Positions 24,094 to 37,245 of a stretch of DNA of 64,000 nt are shown here, piece after piece. The stretch covers positions 1,612,001 through 1,676,000 of the forward strand of contig JAGVVL010000022.1 of the NCBI GenBank assembly GCA_018287875.1, written 5' to 3'. Numbering within the stretch: position 1 is the stretch's first letter; each line of letters begins with the position of its first letter. Origin of the DNA: Nigrospora sphaerica. Its lineage: Eukaryota; Ascomycota; Sordariomycetes; Amphisphaeriales; Apiosporaceae. A model generated the notes under the pieces. It had not been told where the DNA came from. It was given only the letters and a program-made list of their open reading frames with translations, and made no database searches. The position numbers and the translations under genes are program-made.

Positions 24094-24743
24094 ACCCGGA
24101 GGGTCGGTAGTTGGGGCCGTCCTGGTCGTGGGCCCTGGCCATGTGGGCCATCAGGTAGAGGGTATGTGAGTAGCGAAGGCTTCAATTTCAATACATGTCT
24201 GCGTCACACGACACGACGCCGACTGGTTGGGAGAATATTTCTCGCAGTAATCGCGCGTCCGGAAAGTGAAGATGCCGCCAGGGACAACCCGCCCCCGTTA
24301 TCGCGCGACTCCCGTAGGGTGAAGAGGGAGGGGGAAGAGGTCGGCTAGGCCTGTCCCGCTGGTTCTACGTACTCGGGGGTGTGCGGACCTCAAGAGGGCA
24401 GGGCAAGCGTCTCGAGGACTGGCTTAAATGGCCTGGTAGCGCCAGGGCGAATAACAACTACGCGTAGATGAAGAAGCGGAGGATAGGAGAAGATGGGACG
24501 AAAGCTTCACGTTAGCTGAGAGCCGTTTGTTCTGCACAGGAGCTTGAGCATGTACGGCAGGACATTTGATCATTTGGCCATAAGCAGGACGAGTTACGGA
24601 CAGCCCGTCCGTGGAAAGCTCGCTTCTAATTTCCTCGCAGGTGCCCGCCTGCCAGATTAATGCCCTGGGGAAAAGGCAGTCGACAGCTTCTAAGTTTTCC
24701 CTCTCGTGCCCCTCTCACCCCCCTTCTCACCCCTTCTCCCCCC

Positions 24744-24777
24744 TGATCCCCTCTGATCCCCTCTGATCCCCTCTGAT
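24744..24777. repeat. 10-bp tandem repeat TGATCCCCTC, 3.4 copies
   Basis: Three exact copies of TGATCCCCTC followed by TGAT, in CT-rich DNA downstream of the permease. Confidence 0.9.
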
Positions 24778-27675
24778 ACTCTTGTGGCGGTGTCACGGGA
24801 TTTCACCTGTCGGGGCCGTCCGTGTACCCAAATCTAGGGCTCAAGTGAAAGAAGCGACCGAACCCCGGGAGCGTCATCGCGCGGAAGACCCAGCTGCCGC
24901 TGCCTCGGGGCCACCATCTGGATACTGACCAAGACCATTGGGGCTGGACCGGGGGTTGATTATCTCCTCGTCAGTCATGGGAGACGCACGGAAGCGGAAA
25001 AGCAAGAAAGAAAAAGGGGCTCTAGCTATCTCCCTCGTTACCCCTGGTTATTGCTCCATCCCGACGGATATATCGACATCCCGCGATTCGTCTCCGGCAT
25101 GTCAGTCGTCAAGGCCCCTCGACCAATTCACGAAGGCTGACCCGGAAGCACCACGCACCAGCAGACGAGCCCGATCTCTCTCATAGCCACACCCTCGTAC
25201 CATTTCCCATTGAGTTGTTTAGATTGGTGGTCTGGCCCCGAGGTCAGTGCCGGCGGTCACAAAACCGAGCATTTCCGTAGCCGTGAACCCATTCCACGGA
25301 CGGTGTTGGACTTCAAGGGGAGAGGAATCCGGGCTTTGCAAATAACTGCTCACTAAAACACTGCTAGGAAAAGGGAGGCGGTACCCTCTGCCCTAGCACG
25401 CCGGAAAACCGCCGTCCCGCAGACCAACGACGGGTGTGAAACCCCTGTCCCCGTTCCCCGTGCCTCGTAGGATTTACGCCTCCCGTTTTGCAATGTTTCC
25501 GTCGCCGCTCGCGCCGTTATAGTTCTTGGCTACGCTCCGTCGCGGGCGCCGACAGTGATTAATGGTCCGAACCCGGCACGGACATGGCTCGATGGCTACC
25601 GGGGAAAGGCGGGATATTGCAAGCTAGGCCGGAGAGAAACAGGCAAGGGCTCGTGTCTCTTCTCGCGACGCCGCGTCGAGTGAGCGTGGGTTCGTCTCGT
25701 GCAAAGTGTGCCGTGCCCCTCCTTGAGGGGCCGGCCGCGTCTAGTCCGAAGGCGACGTGGTGACTCCCGAAGCGGCATGACGGCCAAGACTACGATACCG
25801 GCCCCCACGAGGGACGGGGAGATGGTGTGCGTATGTACTTAGGTAAGTAAATAGAACCCTAGGTCGGGGCCCCGACGGCTCAGGGCCAAGTACGGACAGG
25901 ATCCAGACCGCATCTCGAATTGTTGCCCGGTCCTTCGCACAGGCCCATGTTACTATCGGCAGAAAGGGGAAACCCCCTTGCCGAACGAACGGAGGAGGTT
26001 TTCTCCCCTACGTGAGTACTTGCCCGAGTAAGCGAAAGTGTTTATAGTCGACATAGGCAGGACGGAATCAGGGGCGAATGACCCCCCCTCGAGCGATCCC
26101 CCCCGCGGTTGCGAGCCGTACGTAGGCCCTTCCCGAATGCCGGCAGGACAGCACTCGGCCGGAGCCATTGACCGGGCCACTTCCTTTCCCCCCCCCTCTC
26201 TCTCTTTCTCGCTGGTCTAATTGCCGTCGCGTAAGAGCAAACATAATATCGAAGAAAATAAAACCAAGGGCACGCCTAATCCGCATCGTCGCCTCACCCC
26301 CATCATCGCACGACGCCGAAAGGGGGGCGGGTAGACCGGGATAAGCCCACCGGGCGCGCGCCCTGCCGTCGCGCCACGCACCTTTCCCGTGGCGAAGACG
26401 GCGGCGGAAAGAAAAGACTTGTGCAACGCGATGGAGTGTGTGCCGTCAGACTTACCTCCCCGTGATGCGGGGTGAGGGTGGCGGGTGGTGGGTGGCCCCC
26501 CTTTCCCCGGCCGTTCCGGAGGAATGTGGATATGCTTTTTTGATTTTCAATTCTTCTCTTTCGGACCTAGGTCCGGGCCGTAAGCTTGCATCCCCCCCCA
26601 TGGCCGCCGTTGTCGGCGCCGCCGATGCTGCTGCTATTTACGGTGGCGCAAGGGTATCGCGCGTATGTATGTGAGTGTGTGTGTGTGTGTGCAACTACGA
26701 AAATGCTGTTCCTCCTCGCCCTCCCCCCCTTCCCGCGCAATTCCCGGGACGCAAGGAGAACGGAGGAAGGGGAGGATAACCGGATTCCCCGCGTTCGGCG
26801 TCGGGTCTCGCGGTCGGAAAGACGGGAAACTGCACATGGCCATTTCGCCCACGCCTACCCGGTCCGACCGGGAGGAGGGGGTTGGGATGTAACATATGCG
26901 GGATCCCCCCCTCCTTCTCACAATTCCCCTTCAAACTACGATTGATTGACCAGCCGGCTTTTTCTCGTCCACCTCTCCTTCTTCGCTTGACCTGCTCTCC
27001 ATCTGGCTTCAGTCGGCCCTTTCATCCCCCCCGCATGCGTCCGCCGACCTCTCTCGCCGCATTGGAGCCCTCTTTTGGGATTTTCGCACGACCAAACGGC
27101 CCGCCCGTATGCATCGACACATGCCAAAAAGGCTTCGCTCGCGTTACACGCCTGACGATGCATTACGGAACACACTTGCATGCCTTTACCCCACACACAC
27201 ACTCTCTCTCTGTCTCTCTATTTCTCTCTCCCACACACACCCATACGCGCGGGCGTGCACATATATGCGCATATATCCACACGCACCCGTTGCAAGAGAC
27301 CGGACGGCCGGATGGCCGGACTCGGCAAAAAAAAAAAAAAACGAAAAAAATCAAGGGCCTTCCCCCCTCTCACTGCCTCGGCCGAAAAGAAAAGAAGAAT
27401 TAAAAAAGTGACGCGCATGATCTGCCGCCGGGATCCGAATTTTGGTGGGTGGGGTCGCCGGCCGGCCGGCCAGATATAGCCCTGGAATGTGAAATGGAGG
27501 GGTGAGAGGAAAGGAAAGAGAAGTTGCCATGACTTGCGCGTCTGCATGCAAGCAACCACCCTCCCTCTCACCCCGACACCCTTGCTGCCTTTCTATAGGA
27601 CAAAACCCTTCATTTCGCTCTGATTGGGGGGAACGAGGAAGGTACCTCGGTCTGCACACGAGTGTACTTACAAGG

Positions 27676-27676
<1 letters not shown>

Positions 27677-27711
<35 letters not shown>

Positions 27712-27719
27712 ACACACAC
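27677..27719. repeat. (CA)n microsatellite
   Basis: A nearly pure CA tract interrupted once by ATACA. Confidence 0.95.
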
Positions 27720-30700
27720 GCCGCGGTGCGCGTCGTCATTCGTCCAGTAACCGGGAGAACCGTTCACTTTTCGTCTTGGTACATGGCGTTCCTTCAGCTA
27801 TGCATCCAGTATCTCGATGCCGCATCCACGCTCCGGGCAACGTAAGAGCGTCTCACAGGTGAACATGGCCCAGCGCGTTCCGTGTCCCCTCGCCGACACT
27901 CGTCAACCACATTGGAGCGCAAAACACAAATCCCGACACCCCTCACGTATACAATATCAACTGTGAGTTGCTTGTCGGCTGAGCCGCTCACTATCTCGAC
28001 CAGTCTGCGCGCCGCTTCGCTCGCCTGTCTCTCTCGGTGCCGTTCCATAGAGATGGATATGCACGCAATCGCATCATGCAGCTTACTGCATACAGTAGTC
28101 GTCTAGAAACAAAGAAGAGCGAGAAAAGCAACGGGGGGACGGGAGAACGGGAGAAGCAAACAAGGACGGAAAACTTGAATCCTTGAGTGCATGCATGCCA
28201 TGCAAGGAAGGCCAGCAATGCCTTGCCCATCTTGGTAATGGTAGCCATCCATGGCACACACACCTTTTCCAATCCCTCCCACCATCACAGGGCCCCCAGC
28301 TACCCCCTCCAGTTCCCGTTGGAGACAGTGAGCGACCTTGTCGCCATGGCACAGTGTTCCCGCCGCGCGCCATTGGTGGACAACACAACAGGGCAGAGGG
28401 GGGGAAAATTTTCGTAGATCCCGCGAAAGAGAGGGCCAAGGCGGCGAAAGCGGGAAGAAGGGAGAAAATTTCTGTCAAGGGACCGTTCGTTCCGCAACGC
28501 ATATCGGAGGCGCGCGATACACGCCACATGTCACTGGTCGACACCAAGACACCCAAGCATCCAGTCAGCCCGTCAGTCAGCACTGGCACCTTTTCACATG
28601 TCGTGTAGGCAGTTCAGTATATTGCTGATGATGACTGATGACTGAGAGATGACGCTGGGGGGAGGGCCAACTTATCCACAGGTCGCCATTGTCCTTCCCC
28701 TCCACCCCAGTGATGATCCCCCCTTGTAGCCCCTTTCGGCCACCTGCAGGGCTTGCTTTCGATGAGAGCGACTGGTCTAGATGTCTGCAAAACAGCCTCT
28801 CTCGGCGGCATTCATCATGCCCACCAACCAGCGAAATGTCCACGGCGGATTCCCGTGGCCCCTGGTTTCGATACCCGCGGACTTCGACCCTGCTACGTCC
28901 GCTTTTCGTAGCAAGAACGCCGCCGGAGAAGTCAAGCATGCAAAAAGGCGAGGCTGGGCGGTCATATCGTGGCCACTGTGCTGCCATGGCACGGGCGACC
29001 GGGCGATTCAATGCGGTGCGACACTCCCGATCCGGCGGGTATGCTCGTGGATGTGGGAGCGGACCGAACAAGCGAGGCCGCGGCCACGCCTGCGACAATA
29101 CACCAACCCACGCTGCAGAAGGGGGCGTGCGCCGAGACCGCCCCGCGGTGAGGCTCGCGTTGGTGAGGCGCGGAGCGGTCGCCCAGAGCCCCGTCATGCC
29201 ATACACGTCCCGAGGCAGGAGGGCGCGAGTCCCCCAACAGCGCTGGCGTGACGTGACAGGACGGCCGTAAAGGTGGCGTGCCGGACGGGAGGAGCAAAGC
29301 CCGTGGCGCGGAGTCATGAGAAAGGATTGCTGGCCCCTCAGTGGTGCTTGTCGGACAGTCGGAGGGCCTGCCGCATCGAATGGCGCGGTACGCCGATGGA
29401 TCTGCGGACCCCGCCCCAAGGGGGCAGCAGCCGAGCTGCTGGCCCTTCCCGGGGGGGCCATCGGGATGGTATCCGGTCGTGAATGAGCTGACGGCCAAGG
29501 GTAGTACGTAGCAGGTGGCCGCGCATCATGCCCACCACCACTGCCACCACCACGTATGCGCACGTATGCGCACCCCCTTCCCCCAATCCAATTGCCATCC
29601 TATTCTATCTTGCAGTCTGGCCATGCAAGATCCGGAATGCCCAGGACTCTAGTATAGAGCCTAGAACCTTCGGGTCCCAAACGAAGTCAGCCAGGTCGTC
29701 CGTGTTTCCTCCGGTCGCGGCTCTTGCTGTAGGGCAAGTGCCGGAGGGGGATCCCTTTTGACTTTTGGTTTCCCAGGCTCACTTCCACGCTTTTTGGGAG
29801 AGGTCCAGGGGGGAAGGGGGATGCGAGGAGCAGCCGCCTGTTGCGCCGGGCCCCCAAGGCTCGGCAAGGGACTGGCGTTGGCACGGACGTTGAGTAGGCG
29901 TGTGGCGTGCGGCATGGCGTACCGACACCTCGCAGTCCGCTGGCCCCTCCCCCCCCCCGAAACAGAGAGCACAGTGCCACCACGCGCCGCGGCATCATAC
30001 TCGGTCCCGCATGGATGTCTCACAGGCTCGTCTCGCCTATGGAGTATGCGTTGGCGAATGTACGGCTGTGGGGGATAGGGAGAGGCACCCGAAGGCCCGC
30101 GGCTCGAGAACAGGCCAGTCATAGGCAGTGAAGCTGGCCATAAGCCGCTTTTCCTATCCCAGAGCCTGGCGCGGAAAACCAACAGCGGAAGGAGCAGGGC
30201 AGATGTTGATCAACGAGACAGCCGACAGGCACCACATCCGCGTTGGGGAGTTGCCGGATGGGGCAACTGCGTTGGGCGGAGAGCCATGGGTCTGTCGGCC
30301 ATTGGATCAGCTGTACTTCGGACCAGTGCAGCCGGGGCCATGGCTATTCCCACCTTGTTTGCGGCTCTCGTCCTCAACCTCGCTGTTCGGCTTTCCCGTC
30401 TGGGTTCCGTAGGTCAGGTACGTGACAATGGCCGCCGCTCCATAAGTTGCTTCCTGTCGTCGTCCTTGGTAGCTGCACGGCACGATTCAGAGGCGCGCAG
30501 GGTAACAGGACGTGTGGAAAACCCACCCCGCATCGCATCCCGGGTCCCGCCGCACCGCGGTGTCCGCTCACAGGCAGGCCTTTAGACAGGTGCCGCGTGC
30601 TTCCTAGCGAACGGGGCAACCAGCTCGCGTTCTCGCAGAGCAGTCTCGAGGCTTGGCCACGGTAGGTCGCGCCATGGCACGGCACGGCATGGCTGACATT

Positions 30701-32960
30701 AAGTCATTTGTTGCCCGTGCCGCGTGTCGATCCACCAGCTCGCCAACGGCCTACCAGGCCGACAGCAAGTGTGGTCGTGTTGCGTAGCAGTCGTCGTATT
30801 GGCGATTGTGATGGGTGCCGGTGCACGAATACTGGAATGCGTATCCCACAGCATCGGATCCCCCATGCGTGCCTAGCGGCCACCAGGTGGAGGAAGGTAC
30901 TCGCAGGTACTGCTCCCCCAGTGCCCAGTCAGCTAGCTGTCAGCGGCGCGCAACCCTGGAACCGTAATAGACGATGCATTGCTCCGCATTCGGCACCGTT
31001 TCGTCTCCACCCGTGTGCACACAGACTGGAGCCCGCTAGCAGAGGCGTCGTAACGAGCAGCGCTAGCGGTAGCCTGAGGATCCAGCCATCACACCCATGA
31101 TCCTAGGACCCCACTGTTCGGTACGCATCGTGCATGGTGCAGACGCAGGTCCGAGTAGATGAGGAAAAGCGTTGTTCGTCTGTCGGGTGTCTGCTGTCTG
31201 CTGCGTGATGCGTATGATTCGTCCTCATGGCGAAGAGCTGTCCAGGAATGGAAAAGCATATGCCGCTTAGTATCTTTCTCCCCCCTTCCCCCTTCGGCCT
31301 TCAGTCTTTTCTTGCTCAGCAGGGCCCTTCCCGTCCTCCGCCGTCCTCCGCTGGCAGCCGCGACCCGACGGGGGAACTACGGATGGCATCGCAAAGGCGA
31401 TGTTGGCGATGCCTGCCCCGATCACGAAGCCATGCCCCTCTCACCCTCCCCGCTCCCCCACCGCCAGTGCGGCAGGGCTCGCAAGCGCAAGAGACGGGGC
31501 CGCTGCGGCGTTTGGACTTTTTGTTCGGTCCCTGTTGGTGCCGACGCGGAGACGCACGACTGGGCATGGTATTGTGTGCCATTGCCCATGGCTGCATAGC
31601 TCCCGCCGGCGTATCCATGGTATGTGAAGGTAGGGATTTTCCGTGCTTGTAACAGAGGGCTGGCGGGCCGTTGGTGTGCGACGCCGAGGGATCCATACAG
31701 GCTGGCAAAACCAGTAACGCCACCATCAGTGCTATGCGCCGTGGTGCCATCACGATAGCGTTCTGCTAGGTGTTACTCTGTATGCTTCCATATCAAGTAG
31801 GTAGGGTCGCCAGCCGTGCACAATGGCACCGGGCCAGCAGGGGTCGGCGCGTGGTCGTGCTCGCTTCCGTGAGGTGCCGGGGCTGCAAGAGGGTGTGCTG
31901 CTGCCATCTTGCTTGCCAGTTACCTCAGCCTTGGCGAGGGGCCCTGGCAAACCCGCAAGTGTCAGGACAGATCCATCCGTGCCCTCCCCAAGCGGCCAGG
32001 TGTGGGATCTTCATTTAGCGTCCAAGCAGCAGCACATCATGCATCATGGGTTCGTCTGGTTTCTTGTATCGTCGGGGGGCCTGGCTTGTCCTCCTGCCGG
32101 CCACGGCTGCGCAGGGCTGTTGCGCTGGGGGCCGGCGGGATACGTACTCAGCGGACGATGATGGATGGTGCTGGCGGCGCGAGTTGCGGGTACTCCAAAT
32201 ATCCAGGCCGTGTGCTTTACAGTGAACCCATTATCCAGTGCCAGGCTGGGCGGCGGGAACTGATTCGTGGTGGTGATGATGCCGGCGATGATGTGACTTG
32301 ATGAACTTGGTGGGATACCTGTTTGGGACGCATGCAGCGGCAGCCCTCGCAGCGGCTACCCACCACCACCCAAATCAGCTTTGTCGGCAAGCTAGCTCGA
32401 ACTGCCGCTTCGGACGCACTACACAGGCGTCGCGACAGGAGCCCCCGACGACCCTTGGCTTGATCCGCCAGCGCTGACTACTCATGTCAGTATATAGTAC
32501 GTCCGACACCACACGAGGCCAGACGACGGACAAGGGGGTAGGGGGGTTTCGATCCTGCCGCTGCGCATGTGGCCCGTCTCCAACCCAGGCGCCGCCGGGG
32601 CCGGCGCTTGATGCCATGGCGAGTCACAGGGTGGGCCGAAGGTGCCGAACTGGGAACTTGCTTGGTGGTCTGAGGAAGCGGCGTGCCCTCTCCAAGTGTC
32701 TCAATTGCAAACTCGTAAGCCTGGTTGGTATGGATGGGTGGATGGATGGGGCTGGTGGTAAAGGTGGTGCGACGGTGACATGCTGGGTGGGTGTAGGCGA
32801 AAAGACGTGCATACACGCGCGACACACGCATATGCAGAGCCGGAGGCGGAAGGAAGGAAGGAACGAGGCAAGGCAGGCAAGCACGCAAGGCCGGCCTAGG
32901 CCAAGGGCAAGGCAGGAAAGGACCCTTTTGGCATGTGAGCGAAGTGACGATGACGAAAGG

Positions 32961-33033
32961 AGTAGCAGCAGCAGCAATAATAGTAGCAGCAGCAACCATG
33001 AAAGTCAACAGCCGCCGCCGCCGCCGCCGCCGC
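32961..33033. repeat. Triplet arrays (AGC)n and (GCC)n
   Basis: AGC/AAT-type triplets at about 32961-32995 are followed by eight or so GCC triplets at 33011-33033. The open frames that cross them give runs of Ser/Asn and Pro and are not otherwise gene-like. Confidence 0.9.
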
Positions 33034-35067
33034 GCCAGCCTCGCGACTGACGGGTGGCTTCATGGTTAGATGTATGTGATGCGCCGCCAGCCCCCCCTCG
33101 AGCCGCACACCCCTCCATCCAGCCCTGCAGACTCCAGATGGGTTCCCAGCGCCCGGCCCCCCGAGACCGAATGGCCCTGGGTCTCCCGCCCCGGACGGCC
33201 GGCCCCAAGCTGCCGCCGGCGTATCACCCACAAATCCTGCCTGGCTCCGCGTCAGAGGGACCCGTCGCCCGCCCGGACACCGTGGGCGGATGGGGGGGGA
33301 AAGGGGGAAGGGGGAAGGAGTCCTGAGTACAGCATGACGAACTCTCCCTCTCTCCAATACACAGGGCTCTCCGCCGGGCGTAGCGCGATAGACCCGTGCC
33401 CTGTACAACAGCAGTACCGCCGTGGTTCCAACCACGGCGCTCGAAGTATACGGATATGTACCCCCCTTCTCATCCGTCGCCCTCGTTCAACGGTTAACCA
33501 TGGAAATGGGCCGGGCGCGAACAAGCTGTGCCATCATGGGCGTCTTGGCGGAATGCCCCTCCCAGCCGTTAGCCAATCTGACGATACTTTCCCCTTGCTT
33601 TGTCTATAGCTGTCATCGTAGGAACTGGGGGTACTTGGCTTGCTCCTCCACCCTCTGCGCTGGGGCTTAGGTGTCCTATCTACAACCCATATTTTATGCC
33701 CCTCCTGGCTTCGGTTGCGATATTTGTTTTGGGTCTTCGTTAAGTCCTCGCTCCTGCTATCCAGGGGTGTTGTATCACGAAATTCCACCTCTCTCCATTT
33801 CCACTCCACGCCTCTCGCGCGACGGCGGTTGGGGGATCCTGGGCCTCTTTGCCCTCCTCCTCCTCCTCTTGCTCTCTTTTTTTCCCCACGTGCCCTCGTC
33901 CTCGTCCCAGTGCCCGCCCCGTTGATAACCCGCCCACTCCCAGTCGGCCCTGAGCCGGATTTATCCCACCCAAGGACCGTCTAACCTAGTCCTCGCTAGC
34001 CTGGGTTCGCTCTTTGTCTCTCCCGGAACTGGGTATATCCCACGTATGACGGACAACCCGCATTCCTAACAGGCCCCATCCCGGTATCCATGTCCGTGGC
34101 AGGCAAGTACCTTCTCAACCGAGTGTGTACTCCGTACATGGCACACGCGCGCCTTGCAGAGCGCATTTTCGCCGGCCGGGGGGGGGAAGAGATAGTGGAG
34201 GTTCAGCACCCATGCTTTGCTGGCCTGCCCATGCTGCTCATCGTCGGCCCAGGCGCACGCACCATACGCTTACAACGAGCCAAAGATGACTTACATGAGA
34301 GCTACGCGCACTAGTCTAGCCCTAGATAAGTACTCAAAGTACAGAGCTGGGGGAGCCTTGGGAAGTAGTTCATGTCGGCGCTGTAGGTATCTCGTGCCTA
34401 GGGACACGCGCCTAGCCCAAACGGCGCAAGCCACGGCGCCGGTTCCTCATCCCATCTGCATGCAGAACCCGGGCGGCCGTTTTGACGGTAGCGCCCACAA
34501 CCAACAGCATCCGACAAAGATTTTTTTTTTCTCTCTCGATATAGAATGGAAACCAACAGACCCAGGACCACTGGGGAGACGTGATGATCGTCGCGGATGA
34601 CGCTATAAGCGGCGGTCCAGGGGTTCCCCTGCACTGAGCTAGGAAAAAAGGACAACACATGATCGGGGTAACGAGAAGGACCAAGTGGGATCGCTCTCGT
34701 TGCTCCTTTCGGGCCCTGCCCGTGTCTTGCCTGTCAACGGCTTGTTCCCCCCAAGAGCAGACAAGCTTGGGGGGGGGCGGGTGGAGGTTGCTTGAGCTTG
34801 GTTGGGGTGTCACCAGCCTGCCCGCCTAAAAGACGCGAACCCCGAGATGCCAGCAACCCTGTCACGTTTTTATGTCTCCCATCTCTTTGTCTCTCTCCCC
34901 CCCCGCAGCATCATCCGACAATCCGCCGTCGGCGCGTCTCCCGGTTTGACGATGTACGCCGCATGTGCCCCCCCTCCAACCTCGTCGCCGGGATGGGGTA
35001 AAGGGGGGACGTTGTTCTCGTTCGGACCGAGGGTAGCAAGGTCCAGGGAGAATCGAAAGACGGGGCC

Positions 35068-35086
35068 GGGGGGGGGGGGGGGGGGG
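35068..35086. repeat. Homopolymer tract G19
   Basis: Nineteen consecutive G. Comparable tracts are G17 at 12038-12054 and C16 at 46427-46442. All are error-prone positions in assemblies and could form quadruplexes. Confidence 0.9.
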
Positions 35087-37245
35087 CAAGACAGAGAGAG
35101 CCTGGGCAGCACCGGAACGAGATGAAGAGAGCGGAGCTTTTGAGGAAGGGGGGCCGAAAGGCGTGCCCACGCCCAAGCTTGGTCCGTAGTAGGAAGTCCC
35201 AGTAAGCACTGCCCACAAACGGCTTCATTCTCACCATTTTTCCTCCTCACTTTGTGTTACCTTCCCCCTCCCCCCCCCCCCTTCCTTTCCATGATCGACC
35301 AATGGGACGGGCGGCGCAGAGCCGCCGACAAGGATCAAGCCTGAAGCCGGGGGTGGGTTGGCGGTGGATTGGGGAGGGGCGGACGCGGGCGTGGAGGATC
35401 GGACGGCCGGGCTACACAAGGGAGATAAAGATTGATGTGTAAGGCCAAGTCGTAGGCCTCCGAGACAAACACACTGACACGCGCGAGAGCGCGCGCGCGC
35501 GCTTACACCCAAGCCAGCAAGGCAAGGGCGGCGGAGGGGGGTTAAAGACAGGGCGAGACCAGCTAAAGGACGCAGGCCGCGCACAGGGGGGTAAACCGGC
35601 TCAACTGATGCTGCGGCTGCTCGTCATCGCCCCTCCCCGCCCGCCGTCGTGTTTGCTCCCCCCCCCCCCCCTCTTCCTCGCAAACCGGCTGGCAGCCAGC
35701 GGCGGGAAATGCGAAAAGGCCAAGGCACAAACACTTAACCCCCAGCCTCGGCCAGGTTTCCCTCGCTCCAAAGCAGTCAGGCGGCCGGCGGTGGTCGCCG
35801 TCCCCGCCAGGACGATGGCAGCAGTAAAATCCAGCAGCAGTGGTGGCTTTCTCGGCATCTTCCAGACGCAGTTGGCCCAGAAGGGAAGCGCGAAAAAAGT
35901 GATCGACGGCGCGAACAAACGCTTCTCTCCACCCCACCGTCCAGCCCCCCGGCTGTCCGGGGCGGGCTTGTCAAGTAGTGTGGCGTATGTAAGTGCGGAT
36001 GTTGTACATGCGACGACAGGAAGTTGTACGAACCATACGGACGGAGACTCCCTGCCGGGATTCCCATCACACACGCCCATCATTGTACATGACGTTGGTC
36101 TTTGTTAGTGTGTGTCTATGTGTGTGTGAGTGAAACGCCAGCCACGCACGCCCTCGTGTTCGGCGGGCGACGGGCAGCTGGGCTTATGTAATACCCGGGA
36201 GGGGGGGTGGTGAGGACGCGGCTGTGTGGTGGGTAGGTCGGGGACTCTCGTGACGAGCGAACCGGAAAAAAAAAGGCAGGGGCCACTGCTTATCCTGACC
36301 TCGTACAGTCGTTTTCCCCAACGTAAGCGGGTATTGTGATCTCGATGCTGTGCTCGGATCCATCGGGGCATGTCCCGGTTGCCTGTCGTAGCGTTCGTTG
36401 ATCCGGCTGGAATGGGACCCATGGGATTGTCGTGCCCCCGTGCCTCGTTTTCGGACTTCCCACGAGACCACCCGCGGTTGGCTGGCGCGGGACCTGCGTT
36501 GTGCGCTCCCAACGACGCCACGATGCCAAAGCGCAGCCTTGATTCGTCGTCACGAACTGCGCGGGTCAGCTGTCAACGGAACCCGGGGGAGAGGGGGGGG
36601 GGCCTAAGGCTCCAAAATTGCTTTCAGATCTGTTTCATCTATTAATCGCCATTATGTGTAGTAGGTAAGCCAGGCAGCGGCGCATTCTATGCCCTCTTGG
36701 TCGCTCTCTCCGTAGAGTCGACTTTCTAAGACCTCGGCCTCCGTCCCCCCCTCCCCTGCTCCCCAACGATTTTTTCGTGTCCAGAAAGGAACCCGTACCA
36801 CCGTGTGCCGTCGGAAAAGAGGCGACCCGTGTCGTACCCAGCCAGCACCCCCAGAAGGACTTCGAACATGTCTGCCCAAGTTCCGAGAGGGGAGAGGGGG
36901 GGGGGGACGCATGACCTATTATGCTCCGGTTCCGTGGTATCCTTTCGCAAAGTAGATGAGCCCCCTAACCGAATTTTTGTTGAATTTTTCCCCCATGTAA
37001 CGCTGCCTCGTTTTTACCATCGAGAAGTTTGTCAGGGAAAACTTTTCCACACCGTACTGCCATAACCCCCAAGGCAGCAGAGGACCATCTGGAGTGATGG
37101 CCAGCACCGAGCGACGCCAGCGGGCGAGTCCCGTGTACCTCTGCCCACTAGCTCTATGCCAGGATAGACGGAGAATGAAGAAGGCGAAAAACGTCATTAA
37201 TCGTAAACACATGTTCGTCAGGCCATCAGCCGAAAGGAATGGCGA

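Larger units (their letters stand above)
24094..37245. other. Gene-poor block of about 13.2 kb between convergent genes
   Basis: No open frame here shows the G/C-ending codon bias, domain content or splice pattern of the confirmed genes. Visible content: a 10-bp repeat at 24744, a (CA)n tract near 27677, Z-DNA-like (GC)n near 35480, a G19 tract at 35068-35086, CT-rich promoter-like islands (for example 33640-33930), triplet arrays near 33 kb and many CA/TG tracts. The longest frame (28577-29563, minus, 328 codons) is low-complexity Pro/Arg-rich and overlapped by other frames. Confidence 0.6.

Noticed and set aside
26448..26475. ACTTACCT resembling the 5' end of U1 snRNA
   Set aside because: The rest of the U1 sequence and its stem-loops are absent; the match is only eight bases.
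28577..29563. 328-codon minus-strand frame
   Set aside because: Pro/Arg/Ser-rich chance product with unbiased codons and competing frames on the plus strand.
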